DNA of 50,312 nt, taken from assembly GCF_000187895.1 (NCBI RefSeq), contig NZ_DS990120.2:1-50312 (forward strand). The letters run 5' to 3'. Made by a program: the position numbers and the translations under genes. This DNA is from Phocaeicola plebeius DSM 17135. Its GTDB lineage: Bacteria > Bacteroidota > Bacteroidia > Bacteroidales > Bacteroidaceae. Position 1 is the stretch's first letter. Each line of letters starts with the position of its first letter. The notes beneath the pieces were generated by a model. That model was not told the origin of the DNA, did no database searches, and saw only the letters and a program-made list of their open reading frames with translations. This document shows positions 1 through 7,839 of the stretch, one piece after another.

Positions 1-748
1 CTATTTCTTTTACTTTAAATTTATCCTGAAACTCTAATAGAAACTCTTGCTGTGGTTGCTTATTATATTTTGCATACCCTACCTGCCCATTACTCTTTAC
101 TTCTATAGAATAATTAAACACACTCCAAGGATTATTGGGGTCTGCCGTTCCTAAATATGTCTGATTTTCAATATTAAAATATCCTTTATATGTTGATGGT
201 ATAAGGTCCCAACTTCCAGAACTTATATCTTCCGAGTCCCAAACAAAAACAAGTTTATTGTTTGGGTCATTGTTATATTGACCACAAACCAATGGCTTAT
301 TATAAGACTTTGAATAAATCAAATATGGTATTCCACTACTAGGTGGCAAAATCTTTAAATAGAATTTTGAAGAACTATAAGCTGAAAGTATCAATTCTTT
401 TCTCATTCCTTGAGTAGAAAGATAAGGCTGTCCAACCACTCCACCTCCTCTGACTTTCAACGCAAAAGGAAGCTCTCTAACAGCATACATATTTGATGAA
501 TAAAATTCATCTGTCTCAGGATAATAAGAATAAGATTTCGTTTCTGGCTTTTTTTTAAACTCATCTATATTAGAAAACAGACTCACAGAGTCAGCAACAG
601 AGATAGCTCTTGACTGGATTGAACTTTCTGATGTTTCCGAAAAATCATATAAAAGTTCAGAACTTTTTTCACAAGAGACAAGACCAATAGTCATTGCTCC
701 TACCAATAATTGACTTACGCCCCAAAAAGAATAGAATTTTTTTTTCAT
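1..748 (-). CDS. Lipoprotein paired with MACPF protein, N-terminal part (cut by window edge)
   Basis: N-terminal 249 residues of the protein encoded in full at 43370-44692; the C-terminus is missing only because the window begins here. A signal peptide ends in a lipobox (GLVSC, Cys26), so the mature protein should be lipid-anchored. The rest is described under the complete copy. Confidence 0.85.
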   Translation of the reverse strand, partial: MKKKFYSFWGVSQLLVGAMTIGLVSCEKSSELLYDFSETSESSIQSRAISVADSVSLFSNIDEFKKKPETKSYSYYPETDEFYSSNMYAVRELPFALKVRGGGVVGQPYLSTQGMRKELILSAYSSSKFYLKILPPSSGIPYLIYSKSYNKPLVCGQYNNDPNNKLVFVWDSEDISSGSWDLIPSTYKGYFNIENQTYLGTADPNNPWSVFNYSIEVKSNGQVGYAKYNKQPQQEFLLEFQDKFKVKEI

Positions 749-832
749 AAATATAGTTTTAAAATTATGTCCTTAGAAACAAATACACAATAGAGTTCAC
801 GTAGATTTACTTTCTGACGCACGCGAATACGC

Positions 833-890
833 CACATATACAAAAGGACGAAGAGAAAACAAATCCATGATGCCAAAAACTTTTAGGTAA
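833..890 (-). repeat. Degenerate end of the GGTATCA repeat
   Basis: On the minus strand this reads like the first 50 or so bases of the dispersed repeat (CTAAA(A)GTTTTTGG, then a changed GGCATCA, then GTTTTCTCTTCGTCC) but departs from it afterwards. It lies in the leader of the lipoprotein gene that starts at 748, so an old repeat remnant may form part of that 5' region. The same sequence recurs at 44777-44834. Confidence 0.55.
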
Positions 891-896
891 ATATAT

Positions 897-933
897 AAAT
901 AGCTCTTACAGCATATTACGTTAAGAGCTATTT
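897..933. terminator. Stem-loop terminator after the DUF7689-like lipoprotein gene
   Basis: Perfect 12-bp arms (AAATAGCTCTTA and TAAGAGCTATTT) around a 13-nt loop, just past the stop codon of the minus-strand gene at 960-1958. It separates that gene from the next minus-strand operon beginning at 748. The copy lies at 44841-44877. Confidence 0.7.
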
Positions 934-959
934 ATCCCAAAAAGTCAGTTATATTTTAC

Positions 960-1958
960 TTAATTTCCCGAAAGACTTAGCCAAAGACGAACTGTTCTTT
1001 TAGCCTTATTCTGTTCTCCTTCTAGAATCTTTGCATCACCTTTCTTATAGCTTATTTTTAATTGAGAATCAGTCTGTATAGCATCATATAGAGGAAGCAA
1101 AAAGAAATTATCTTCATCTAAAAGTTTTTCCATTATTAACGGAATAATATTTTTACCCATCGCTTGCATTTCTTTAAACTGTGGTAATGTTGTATAAGCG
1201 AGAGTACTTGAACTATATTTAGTTTGTGGATTTATTGAAATTTCTTCGTTCCATGAATTAAACAAATCGTTAAACTTAGTCTTTACCTCACAATTAATAT
1301 TTGCAGCTTTATCAATGACAGCTTGTTTTTCTGCATCAGAAAGTTCAATATCTTCTTGTGCTATCTGTTTTGCAAGTTCCTTTATCTCCGACATATCAGT
1401 CTTTGTTCTACTCTCGATAAAAGAAACCAAAATTCTACCATACAAAGTGCCAGATAGCTCACTCCTTTTATGGGTAATACGCAAATAACGCCCAAGTTTT
1501 GACTCCCAAGTACCGCTACTATATACAACACTTCCATGAGTCATATCTATACTACTTGTTCCCCAACCATCAACAGTAGCATTGCTACCTTCTGTACTAG
1601 TCTGTTCATAATTACAAGACGAACCATATAAAGTTTTAGCATTTTTATACTGTTCTATAAAATCATTGTAAAAAGATTCTGGGTCAATCCATTTGTTAGT
1701 TATCCCCATAGAATAAGCAATACAATTATATGTACCTGTTGCTTCTCCTGTTACAGAAATATTATTTACATCTAAATTTGGGAAATCCTTTTTAAGATTA
1801 TCCTTTTCCGCTTGTGTAGGAACCCTTCTCATAGAAGCAGCTCTAGTAGTAAGTTCGTTTGGATTGGCATTATCCTCCACAGAACCAATCTCTTCGTTTT
1901 GCTGACAAGCAATAAGACTAAAAGAGAAACCTAATAAAATTAAAATTTGTTTTCTCAT
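960..1958 (-). CDS. Secreted lipoprotein with putative papain-like (DUF7689-type) domain
   Basis: 332 residues. A signal peptide ends in FSLIAC (Cys18), so it is probably lipidated and exported. Residues 75-185 carry a pattern I associate with the DUF7689 family: YNCIAYSMG (Cys79), W-I-D-P, T-H-G (His141), then WESKLG (151-156) and a second His at 163. A Cys followed by a His after about 60 residues fits a papain-like catalytic core, but no activity is shown. The C-terminal half is helical with no recognised motif. The gene is divergent from the oxoamine synthase gene and is probably read from the -7 box at 2010-2017. It ends at a strong stem-loop, so it looks monocistronic. It could be an enzyme, an effector or an accessory of the neighbouring MACPF locus. 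Confidence 0.75.
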   Translation of the reverse strand: MRKQILILLGFSFSLIACQQNEEIGSVEDNANPNELTTRAASMRRVPTQAEKDNLKKDFPNLDVNNISVTGEATGTYNCIAYSMGITNKWIDPESFYNDFIEQYKNAKTLYGSSCNYEQTSTEGSNATVDGWGTSSIDMTHGSVVYSSGTWESKLGRYLRITHKRSELSGTLYGRILVSFIESRTKTDMSEIKELAKQIAQEDIELSDAEKQAVIDKAANINCEVKTKFNDLFNSWNEEISINPQTKYSSSTLAYTTLPQFKEMQAMGKNIIPLIMEKLLDEDNFFLLPLYDAIQTDSQLKISYKKGDAKILEGEQNKAKRTVRLWLSLSGN

Positions 1959-1989
1959 AAAACGATATTTTTAAGTTAGTAATTATTCA

Positions 1990-2003
1990 GCAAATGCATT
2001 TGC
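1990..2003. promoter_or_regulatory. Palindrome GCAAATGCATTTGC, candidate operator
   Basis: Perfect 14-bp palindrome between the divergent genes starting at 1958 and 2127. It lies just downstream of the minus-strand -7 box (2010-2017), near the expected transcription start, where a bound protein would block the lipoprotein gene. The TetR protein encoded at 3365-4087 is the obvious candidate ligand, by inference. The copy lies at 45934-45947. Confidence 0.55.
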
Positions 2004-2009
2004 ATATCG

Positions 2010-2017
2010 CAAATATA
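2010..2017 (-). promoter_or_regulatory. -7 box TATATTTG for the lipoprotein gene
   Basis: Minus-strand TATATTTG matches the Bacteroides TAnnTTTG -7 element and lies about 52 bp before the ATG at 1958. No good TTTG is found 19-21 bp upstream, so the -33 element is weak or absent. Confidence 0.5.
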
Positions 2018-2019
2018 CA

Positions 2020-2032
2020 ATACAAATTGTAT
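2020..2032. promoter_or_regulatory. Palindrome ATACAAATTGTAT, candidate operator
   Basis: Perfect 13-bp palindrome with one central base, directly upstream of the minus-strand -7 box, thus between the two promoter elements of the lipoprotein gene. Two different palindromes within 43 bp of a divergent promoter beside a TetR gene suggest regulated expression. The copy lies at 45964-45976. Confidence 0.5.
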
Positions 2033-2126
2033 ATAATATAAGAATTATATTGTTTTTTCCACTGTTAATGCTTAAAAACATAATATATTTGCTATTTTTG
2101 CAATATACAATCTAAATTATACTAAT

Positions 2127-3362
2127 ATGGAAAAAACTTATCATTCATTAAAAGACTTTGAACTATCCTATGGGAAAAATGCTATTGAGAGAGCAAATGA
2201 TTTCCAGCAGTACATTGAGCAACTAAATGATTTCGGATGTAAAAGCTATTGGATAACTTCACATACAGGTATCGGTTCAACAATGGCAATTGAAGGCTTC
2301 AACGAACCTGTTATTGCATTTATTTCTAATGATTATTTAGGTATGTCACAAAGAGAAGAAACTAAACAAGCAGGTATAGATGCTATAAAAAAATATGGAA
2401 CAGGTGCTTGCGCTGCACAAGTAATAGGTGGTTATCTCGACATACACCAACAGCTAGAGAAAGAAATAGCTTCTTTTGTAGGACAAGAAGAAGCTATTTT
2501 ATTTTCTTCCGGATTTGGAGCAAATGCCGGAATACTAAGAGCCTTATTGGGTCAAAATGATATTGCATTGATAGACCCTTATATCCACACAAGCGCAATG
2601 GCTGGACTAAAAGGAACAAATATAAAACGAATTGGGCATAACGACCTAGAATATTTGGAGAAGGTACTAAAAGAAGTCAAAGGGCAATATCAAACTAAAC
2701 TTGTAATAATAGATGGTGTATATTCCCAGGATGGGGATTTGTCTTTACTTCCGGAAATTATTACTCTTTGCAAGACTTATGAAACCATGCTGATGTTAGA
2801 TGATGCACATGGAATAGGAGTAATGGGAGCCAATGGCAGAGGAACAGCTGAATACTATAACTGTTTAGGTCAAATTGATATTATTACTGGCACATTCAGC
2901 AAGTCATTTGGTTGCGTAGGGGGATTTGCAGCAGCTTCGAAGAAGATAATACAATACTTGAAATTTTATGCGGACAGCAATGTGTTTTCAGCAGCCCCTA
3001 CCCCACAAGTCACAGCATCCATACTAAAAGCTTTAGAGATTATAAAAAAAGAACCACAAATAAGAACCAAACTTTGGGAAAATACGAACTATCTTAGAAA
3101 ACGGTTGAAAGAAGAAGGGTTCGACATAGGAAAATCTGTTTCCCCTATTTTTCCTATTATGATAAGAGATAATAAAAAGGTTTACGAAATTGCTAAAATG
3201 TTGCAAGAAAAAGGTATCTTTACAATTGGAATTGTATATCCGGCTGTAAGAACCAAAGAAGCAAGATTAAGGGTCAGCGTTCTTGCCACGCATAAACTTG
3301 AACAATTAGAATCTTTAGTCAATACTCTTAATGATATAAATAAGAACATAAAAATAAAATAA
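2127..3362 (+). CDS. Alpha-oxoamine synthase (AONS/KBL/SPT/CqsA-type PLP enzyme)
   Basis: 411 residues, fold-type I PLP enzyme of the alpha-oxoamine synthase family, which joins an amino acid to an acyl-CoA with loss of CO2. Visible motifs: SNDYLG (67-72), G-T-G-A near 91-94, DDAHG (225-229) and GTFSKSFG with Lys259 as the expected Schiff-base lysine. The TFSKSF context is closer to serine palmitoyltransferase and CqsA-like enzymes than to biotin-pathway AONS. There are no biotin genes nearby; the next gene, 2 bp on, is a TetR-type regulator. It could make a sphingoid base, an alpha-aminoketone signal or another small lipid; the substrate cannot be read from sequence. A -7-like TATTTTTG lies at 2093-2100, with a short leader. 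Confidence 0.88.
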   Translation: MEKTYHSLKDFELSYGKNAIERANDFQQYIEQLNDFGCKSYWITSHTGIGSTMAIEGFNEPVIAFISNDYLGMSQREETKQAGIDAIKKYGTGACAAQVIGGYLDIHQQLEKEIASFVGQEEAILFSSGFGANAGILRALLGQNDIALIDPYIHTSAMAGLKGTNIKRIGHNDLEYLEKVLKEVKGQYQTKLVIIDGVYSQDGDLSLLPEIITLCKTYETMLMLDDAHGIGVMGANGRGTAEYYNCLGQIDIITGTFSKSFGCVGGFAAASKKIIQYLKFYADSNVFSAAPTPQVTASILKALEIIKKEPQIRTKLWENTNYLRKRLKEEGFDIGKSVSPIFPIMIRDNKKVYEIAKMLQEKGIFTIGIVYPAVRTKEARLRVSVLATHKLEQLESLVNTLNDINKNIKIK

Positions 3363-3364
3363 TA

Positions 3365-4087
3365 ATGAAAGAAAGGAGAAAGCGAAGAAGTGCCAAAGAC
3401 ATAAAGGAAAGCATTATTAATGCGGCAACCCATTTAATTGAAACTGAAGGATTTTCTAATCTAACAGTTACAGGTATTATGCGACAAGCTGAAATTGAGC
3501 CTGTACAATTCTATAACAGATATGATGATTTGAATAAGTTCATTGACGAGTATGTAAAAAAATACGACTATTGGTTTAGCGATATTGTAAAATCACAAAA
3601 ACAATCTAGTAACGATAAAGCACTATATATGAACATTCTTGTAGGTTTATTTCAATCTTTATCAGAAAATAAAATCATGCAAGAACTTCTAAAATGGGAA
3701 CTAGCTAATAACAATGAAACTAGTCAACGTACCGCTCAACTACGGGAATTGCACACGTTACCTTTATGCCAAAAATTCTCAAACATATTCTCCAATACAG
3801 ATATTGACATTGTAACTATATCTGCACTAATAATAGGAGGAATATATTATCTTATTTTGCATGATAAACTTTCAACTTTCAGTGAAATAGACTTAAAAAA
3901 AGAATCTGACAAACAAAAAGTTATTAAGGCTATAAGCAAATTGTCAGACATTTTATTTACGTTTATACCTTCTTCTATTACTAAAGAAAATATTGATATT
4001 ATAATAAAAATGAGAGAAGATAATATTCCTGTAGAAAAAATAGCATATTATACAGGAATCCCTAAAGAAATTATTGTTTCTATCTAA
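3365..4087 (+). CDS. TetR/AcrR-type transcriptional regulator
   Basis: 240 residues. Residues 11-60 form a TetR-like N-terminal helix-turn-helix: a helix around ESIINAATHLIETEGF, a recognition region around LTVTGIMRQAEIE, then Y-N-R-Y-D-D-L. The remainder is helical, as expected for a ligand-binding and dimer domain. The start lies 2 bp after the oxoamine synthase stop, so the two are co-transcribed, and the regulator could sense the enzyme's product. Likely DNA targets are the two palindromes upstream of the pair. The last 30 residues (P-V-E-K-I-A-Y-Y-T-G) resemble an extra short helix-turn-helix. A strong terminator follows. Confidence 0.8.
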   Translation: MKERRKRRSAKDIKESIINAATHLIETEGFSNLTVTGIMRQAEIEPVQFYNRYDDLNKFIDEYVKKYDYWFSDIVKSQKQSSNDKALYMNILVGLFQSLSENKIMQELLKWELANNNETSQRTAQLRELHTLPLCQKFSNIFSNTDIDIVTISALIIGGIYYLILHDKLSTFSEIDLKKESDKQKVIKAISKLSDILFTFIPSSITKENIDIIIKMREDNIPVEKIAYYTGIPKEIIVSI

Positions 4088-4092
4088 AATAT

Positions 4093-4122
4093 CCGTCCAA
4101 TGAGGAAAAACCCATTGGACGG
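4093..4122. terminator. Terminator after the TetR gene
   Basis: Perfect 10-bp stem CCGTCCAATG / CATTGGACGG with a 10-nt loop, directly after the regulator's stop codon. It lies between that operon and the inversion site, so it would insulate the invertible segment from upstream transcription. The copy lies at 48037-48066. Confidence 0.8.
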
Positions 4123-4159
4123 GTCTATAGCCTAACCAAAAATCTTTTGTTTCACAAAA

Positions 4160-4177
4160 CGACCCTTTTTCTGTACT
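4160..4177. other. Inversion crossover site, left copy (CGACCCTTTTTCTGTACT)
   Basis: 18-bp sequence found inverted at 16250-16267 and again, at the flipped junction, at 48104-48121. Flanks outside the 18 bp differ (AAA/AAAG here, AAT/TTTG at the other site), which sets the repeat boundary. The sequences on either side of 48104-48121 are one flank from each site, the product expected from site-specific inversion. The last bases of the site also form part of the traB stop codon. Confidence 0.88.
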
Positions 4178-4610
4178 AAAGAAAACGGTTCTTTTTTTGC
4201 TTAATCAAAGAACTTATGTCGCTACGGTGTTTAGTTAACCAATCTTCCAAAATAAACGAAACTAAAGATGAAATAGGTATTTTGGCTTTAGCTTTGAGCA
4301 ACCCAAACACCTCTTTTACATCTGTATCAACATATAGAACTTCCTTGCAATTATAATTTTTTCCTTTAATGTACTCTAATAAGTCCGTCAAATCCATTTC
4401 ACTAGAGCCATTAAAATTAAAAACTTCCGAAGAAGTTGTTTCCATTTCTACATGAAGTGGTTCTTTCTCCTCTTCAACTTCATATTTAGCTTCTTGAATA
4501 GGAGCTTCATTTATACTACTCCCATGCAATTCTTCACCTCTTATCATTTTAGCTATTTCCAGAACACTAGAAATACCTTCATTTTGCTTTTTCCTTAATT
4601 TATCAGCCAT
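4176..4610 (-). CDS. traB: TraB-like DUF3408 conjugation protein
   Basis: 144 residues from the ATG at 4610; an upstream in-frame TTG at 4616 is less likely. The N-terminus is charged and the middle acidic. The C-terminal region from about residue 90 (L-Y-V-D-T-D-V-K-E-V, then I-P-I-S-S-L-V-S-F-I-L) is of the DUF3408 type found in TraB of Bacteroidetes elements, where a ribbon-helix-helix-like fold is expected. It follows the TraA-like ATPase, as in those elements. The TAG stop overlaps the inversion site. In isomer B this gene would end 43 bp before the first tra reading frame. Confidence 0.7.
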   Translation of the reverse strand: MADKLRKKQNEGISSVLEIAKMIRGEELHGSSINEAPIQEAKYEVEEEKEPLHVEMETTSSEVFNFNGSSEMDLTDLLEYIKGKNYNCKEVLYVDTDVKEVFGLLKAKAKIPISSLVSFILEDWLTKHRSDISSLIKQKKNRFL

Positions 4611-4668
4611 GTGCAAATATATACAATAAATGAATAACTTTATAACAAATATCTATTAAAAGAATATT

Positions 4669-5292
4669 TTATTTTATTGCTCCTTCTTGAATGATATAAT
4701 CATAAGCATTCTTCACCTTATCAATACACTCATTACTAATTGCTAATGTATTTATACGTTCCATAGCAACAGAAGCTGGTATTTCATCTGTAACAAAACC
4801 AACTTGCTTAAGAATATCAACTACCTGTTCTTTTGTTTCATATCTTACCGCAGTTCTCATATTGTTAGGTAAAAAGAATATTTTAGCTTTTACATTTAAA
4901 TACTGTAACACTTGGATAAAAAAACCTGTACTATCCATTGTAAATTTATCGTATTTAAATGGGCATATTATTATATCCGCAGCTTTAAGAATAGTTCCCA
5001 GAGCATCATCATCAATCTTACCAGGCAAATCTATTAATAGATTTCCTTGCTCAACCTTAGTAAAATCACTAATAATTTTAGCAACATTAGATATATCGGT
5101 TTGTATAACCTCATATTTAGGTTCATTATCATAGGTCGCAATATCTTCTTTTCTTCTATCCGATAATGAACGCTGAAAATCTAAATCCAATACTAGAACT
5201 TCTTTTCCTTTTTCTACTAGATAGTTGGCAAATTGTATGCAATTAGTCGTTTTACCACAACCGCCTTTCTGATTCCCAAATAATATTATCAT
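4669..5292 (-). CDS. traA: ParA/MinD-family ATPase, TraA-like
   Basis: 207 residues. It begins with a deviant Walker A motif (NQKGGCGKTTN, residues 7-17), and D-L-D-F-Q and L-L-I-D-L-P-G follow as the A' and Walker B motifs, so this is a ParA-superfamily ATPase. Its place between relaxase and a DUF3408 protein matches TraA of Bacteroidetes conjugative elements. It may also serve plasmid partition, since no other ParA is present. The gap to the relaxase gene is 16 bp, so one transcript is likely. Confidence 0.8.
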   Translation of the reverse strand: MIILFGNQKGGCGKTTNCIQFANYLVEKGKEVLVLDLDFQRSLSDRRKEDIATYDNEPKYEVIQTDISNVAKIISDFTKVEQGNLLIDLPGKIDDDALGTILKAADIIICPFKYDKFTMDSTGFFIQVLQYLNVKAKIFFLPNNMRTAVRYETKEQVVDILKQVGFVTDEIPASVAMERINTLAISNECIDKVKNAYDYIIQEGAIK

Positions 5293-5308
5293 ATCTTACT
5301 TATATTTA

Positions 5309-6871
5309 TTAATTTTGTTGCTGTCCTCTTTTCTTTTTCCTATTAGGAGATTTATCTTGCTGTACATTTATATGCTGGCTAAGAATATCACAAATAGCAT
5401 CAATCAGATTAAATCCCCTTGCCAGTTCTGAATCTTGTTCAACATTTATTCTTTCCATCTTATCAAGAGTAACTAGAGTAATCCTATCTTTACTATAGCC
5501 ATCTTTTATAATATTGATTCCTAAATCATCAGTACTTACGATTACTTTATTCTTTTTATCTATTAGATAAACTAAATTATCATCTTCAACAAAAAGAATT
5601 CCTTTTTCTCTTAATGTAGAATGTAAATCTGAACTATGAGCCAAATAACTATTTATCATATCAGTATAGACAGTATTTTTTTTATCCATATGCTCTTGAA
5701 TCAAAATATCATCTTTTTTCACATGATAAATTCTACTTAACAACTCGGCTTCTTTAAGTGTAGCAACATTAAATTTATTTGCTTCATACACTCTGCTATT
5801 ATATCTAAGTTCTTTCAACAGTTTTTTATCAAGAACCAATAAAGCCTTATCATCACCATTTATAAATATTGTGCCATTCATTGAAAACCTATAACCGTAA
5901 TCTAACATTAATTTCTTGAAACTATCCATTGTATATTTTGTTCCATCTTTCAAAAGAAGATTAATTATACTATTACAGTGTTCAACTTTTGCTTGTTTAT
6001 TAGGCTCTACTAAAAGTTCCTTCAAATCCATAACTTCCCCACCTTTCAAAACTCTCTTATTTCTATAATCAATTAATGTATATCCATAAGGTTTAGTATG
6101 TCCTTTTCCTGTATGAAAGACTAAATTTATACCAAACTTATCTTTCATCAAAGTTTGAAGTTCTGTATAGGAAAGTCCTTGCTTATATTTAAATAAAAGA
6201 GCTGTTATCTGTTTTCTTCTTTCTTCATCAGGTGTATATTGTTTAGCTTTATCTTTTATCTGCTCTAATTGAATTGAAGCGTGCTTTTCACCACCCTTAT
6301 ACAAAATTAATAATCCATCCTTTTCTCTTAATTTCCATCCTGATTGTTCAAGTAACAACTTATATTGCTGCACTGTAGAAAAAGAAAACTCCATGTATTT
6401 TGAAATATCATCTTTAGCCTTCAAAGCTAAATCAACATTCATTATTTGATTTATGACTTTCTGTGAGCGCACAGCTTCCATATTATCTTTTACCTTCTGT
6501 CCGTTCTTCTGTACTCGTGTAGAAACAATATGTACATGATTATTTTCTGTATCAGAATGAAAATATATCATATAAGGATTATTTCCATAACCCATTTTAT
6601 TTATATATTGCAAAGCTACATTTTTCAAATCCTCTGCCGAATATTCACGCCCCTTACATGAAATCACTGCATGAAATTGTTTTGCCTTGACCGCTGGATT
6701 AGTCCTACAGACAGATTCCATATAAGCTATATAATCCGACTTCTTCAAATTATCTGGATTCATAGCAAAATTTTCTGCAACAAGAAGTTCACTCTTGCCT
6801 TCCTCATTCTTTCGCTCATTATAATCAATACCAGCGAAAGAAGTTGCCGCTTTTAAAACTACTACTACCAT
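5309..6871 (-). CDS. MobA/VirD2-type relaxase
   Basis: 520 residues from the ATG at 6871; the longer reading frame upstream lacks support. The N-terminal 170 residues form the relaxase domain, with the metal-binding motif N-N-H-V-H-I-V (HxH) after a H-S-D-T-E stretch. It should nick oriT, attach by a tyrosine to the 5' end and pilot the strand through the secretion channel. The C-terminal 300 residues are helical and of unknown role. MobC is encoded upstream, but a 250-bp repeat (6994-7244) separates the two genes. A -7-like TATATTTG (minus strand, 6890-6897) could give the relaxase its own promoter with a very short leader. Confidence 0.85.
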   Translation of the reverse strand: MVVVVLKAATSFAGIDYNERKNEEGKSELLVAENFAMNPDNLKKSDYIAYMESVCRTNPAVKAKQFHAVISCKGREYSAEDLKNVALQYINKMGYGNNPYMIYFHSDTENNHVHIVSTRVQKNGQKVKDNMEAVRSQKVINQIMNVDLALKAKDDISKYMEFSFSTVQQYKLLLEQSGWKLREKDGLLILYKGGEKHASIQLEQIKDKAKQYTPDEERRKQITALLFKYKQGLSYTELQTLMKDKFGINLVFHTGKGHTKPYGYTLIDYRNKRVLKGGEVMDLKELLVEPNKQAKVEHCNSIINLLLKDGTKYTMDSFKKLMLDYGYRFSMNGTIFINGDDKALLVLDKKLLKELRYNSRVYEANKFNVATLKEAELLSRIYHVKKDDILIQEHMDKKNTVYTDMINSYLAHSSDLHSTLREKGILFVEDDNLVYLIDKKNKVIVSTDDLGINIIKDGYSKDRITLVTLDKMERINVEQDSELARGFNLIDAICDILSQHINVQQDKSPNRKKKRGQQQN

Positions 6872-6889
6872 ATTTATAACTTCACACCG

Positions 6890-6897
6890 CAAATATA
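6890..6897 (-). promoter_or_regulatory. Possible -7 box for relaxase-traA-traB
   Basis: Minus-strand TATATTTG fits TAnnTTTG 19 bp before the relaxase ATG. No clear TTTG lies 19-21 bp further up. If used, it would drive relaxase-traA-traB and, in isomer B, possibly the whole tra operon. Confidence 0.4.
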
Positions 6898-6993
6898 CAA
6901 ACAAATATTCAATAAAAGAATATTTCAATATAATTTATTCATACAATAAATATACAAATATTATATATTCATATATTATTTATATATATAATA

Positions 6994-7244
6994 TTTTCCC
7001 CTAAAGTTTTTGGTATCATAATAATGTTTTCTCTTCGTCCATGCCGGGCAGAACCCGGAAAAGTACGGTATCAAATACCTTCCCGGTTTCTCTCCAGTGC
7101 AGGCAGAAAAGGTATCAATTAGATGCAATCCTTTTGCCGATGGGCGGTAGTTCCTGAATGGTGTCGGTGTCTTTTCTTTTATGATGCAGCCGTTTTCCTG
7201 TATTCAGGTATAGAGAGAAACGACACAAGGAACTTTAGGGAAAA
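6994..7244 (+). repeat. GGTATCA repeat R1 (first unit only, MITE-like)
   Basis: About 250 bp with ends TTTTCCCCTAAAGTT and AACTTTAGGGAAAA, which form terminal inverted repeats. GGTATCA occurs at three internal positions and a CCGGG-CAGAA-CCCGG hairpin is present. It lies between mobC and the relaxase gene and is preceded by the AT-rich spacer that in other copies follows the first unit. No coding capacity is credible. Confidence 0.8.
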
Positions 7245-7304
7245 GAAATAGTAACGCTGTCTTTATCACTAAAATTATATATATAAATATTATATATACA
7301 TATA

Positions 7305-7661
7305 TTATTTGATTGACATCAACTTACGCCAAGTAACATTCAATTTATCTTGCATAATTACATAGTCTGCCATTTTCTTTTCTACCTCATTAAGAACCTC
7401 TTGATTAACTTCTTCCTTATGAATATTTACATACCTAGCCAACTGATTTATATTATTTCCTATACGTTTCATTTCCAAACAAATTTCATCCATCGAACGA
7501 ATAAATTCTTTAGGGTCAATAAGACCAACTCCTTTCCTAAAGACTCTCTGTCTAAAATAATCTGACATACATTTGCTAGATTTAGAAGCTTTAGTTAGTT
7601 CTTCATATTCTAAATTCGTTAAGCGAACTTTCACTATTCTATCTCTTTTATTTGCTTTCAT
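7305..7661 (-). CDS. mobC: MobC-type relaxosome accessory protein
   Basis: 118 residues. A basic N-terminus is followed by a ribbon-helix-helix-like stretch (VKVRLTNLEYEELTKASK) and the region R-I-G-N-N-I-N-Q-L-A-R typical of bacterial mobilisation protein MobC. It should bind oriT and help the relaxase. The gene starts 23 bp from the candidate oriT and points away from it, as usual for relaxosome genes. Confidence 0.85.
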   Translation of the reverse strand: MKANKRDRIVKVRLTNLEYEELTKASKSSKCMSDYFRQRVFRKGVGLIDPKEFIRSMDEICLEMKRIGNNINQLARYVNIHKEEVNQEVLNEVEKKMADYVIMQDKLNVTWRKLMSIK

Positions 7662-7683
7662 ACTATGATACTAAATAATATAT

Positions 7684-7762
7684 GCCCCCAAGTTGCGAGG
7701 GGGCTAAACTCCTGATTTATCAGGCAAGATTTGGTTTTTGTGTCCACAAAAACACATCTTGC
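7684..7762. other. Candidate origin of transfer (oriT)
   Basis: Three nested or adjacent inverted repeats in 79 bp: GCCCCC/GGGGGC (7684-7704), CCTGATttATCAGG (7711-7724), and a long hairpin GCAAGAT...ATCTTGC (7724-7762) with inner arms GTTTTTGTG/CACAAAAAC. This density next to mobC, with no gene inside, fits an oriT bound by MobC and relaxase. The nick site cannot be placed from sequence alone. Confidence 0.65.
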
Positions 7763-7839
7763 TATTAATTTCTACAAACGCAAATATATAAATTACTAAA
7801 CACCCTCCCAAACAAAAGGGAAAAAAATACAATTAGATA

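Larger units (their letters stand above)
1..4177. repeat. Terminal overlap of circular plasmid, copy 1
   Basis: This stretch recurs at 43945-48121 with a constant offset of 43944, and every encoded protein in it is identical. I read it as overlap of a circular molecule of 43,944 bp. The match ends exactly at the 18-bp inversion site, after which the two passes differ because the next segment is inverted. Confidence 0.9.

Noticed and set aside
2127..3362. Biotin biosynthesis enzyme (BioF)
   Set aside because: No other biotin gene is nearby, the lysine motif is closer to SPT/CqsA types, and the partner gene is a regulator.
6994..7244. Complete insertion sequence
   Set aside because: Inverted ends exist, but there is no transposase gene in any copy and no clear target duplication.
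7684..7762. Transfer RNA or riboswitch in the structured region beside mobC
   Set aside because: The arms are simple inverted repeats without a tRNA cloverleaf or known riboswitch core, and no metabolic gene follows.
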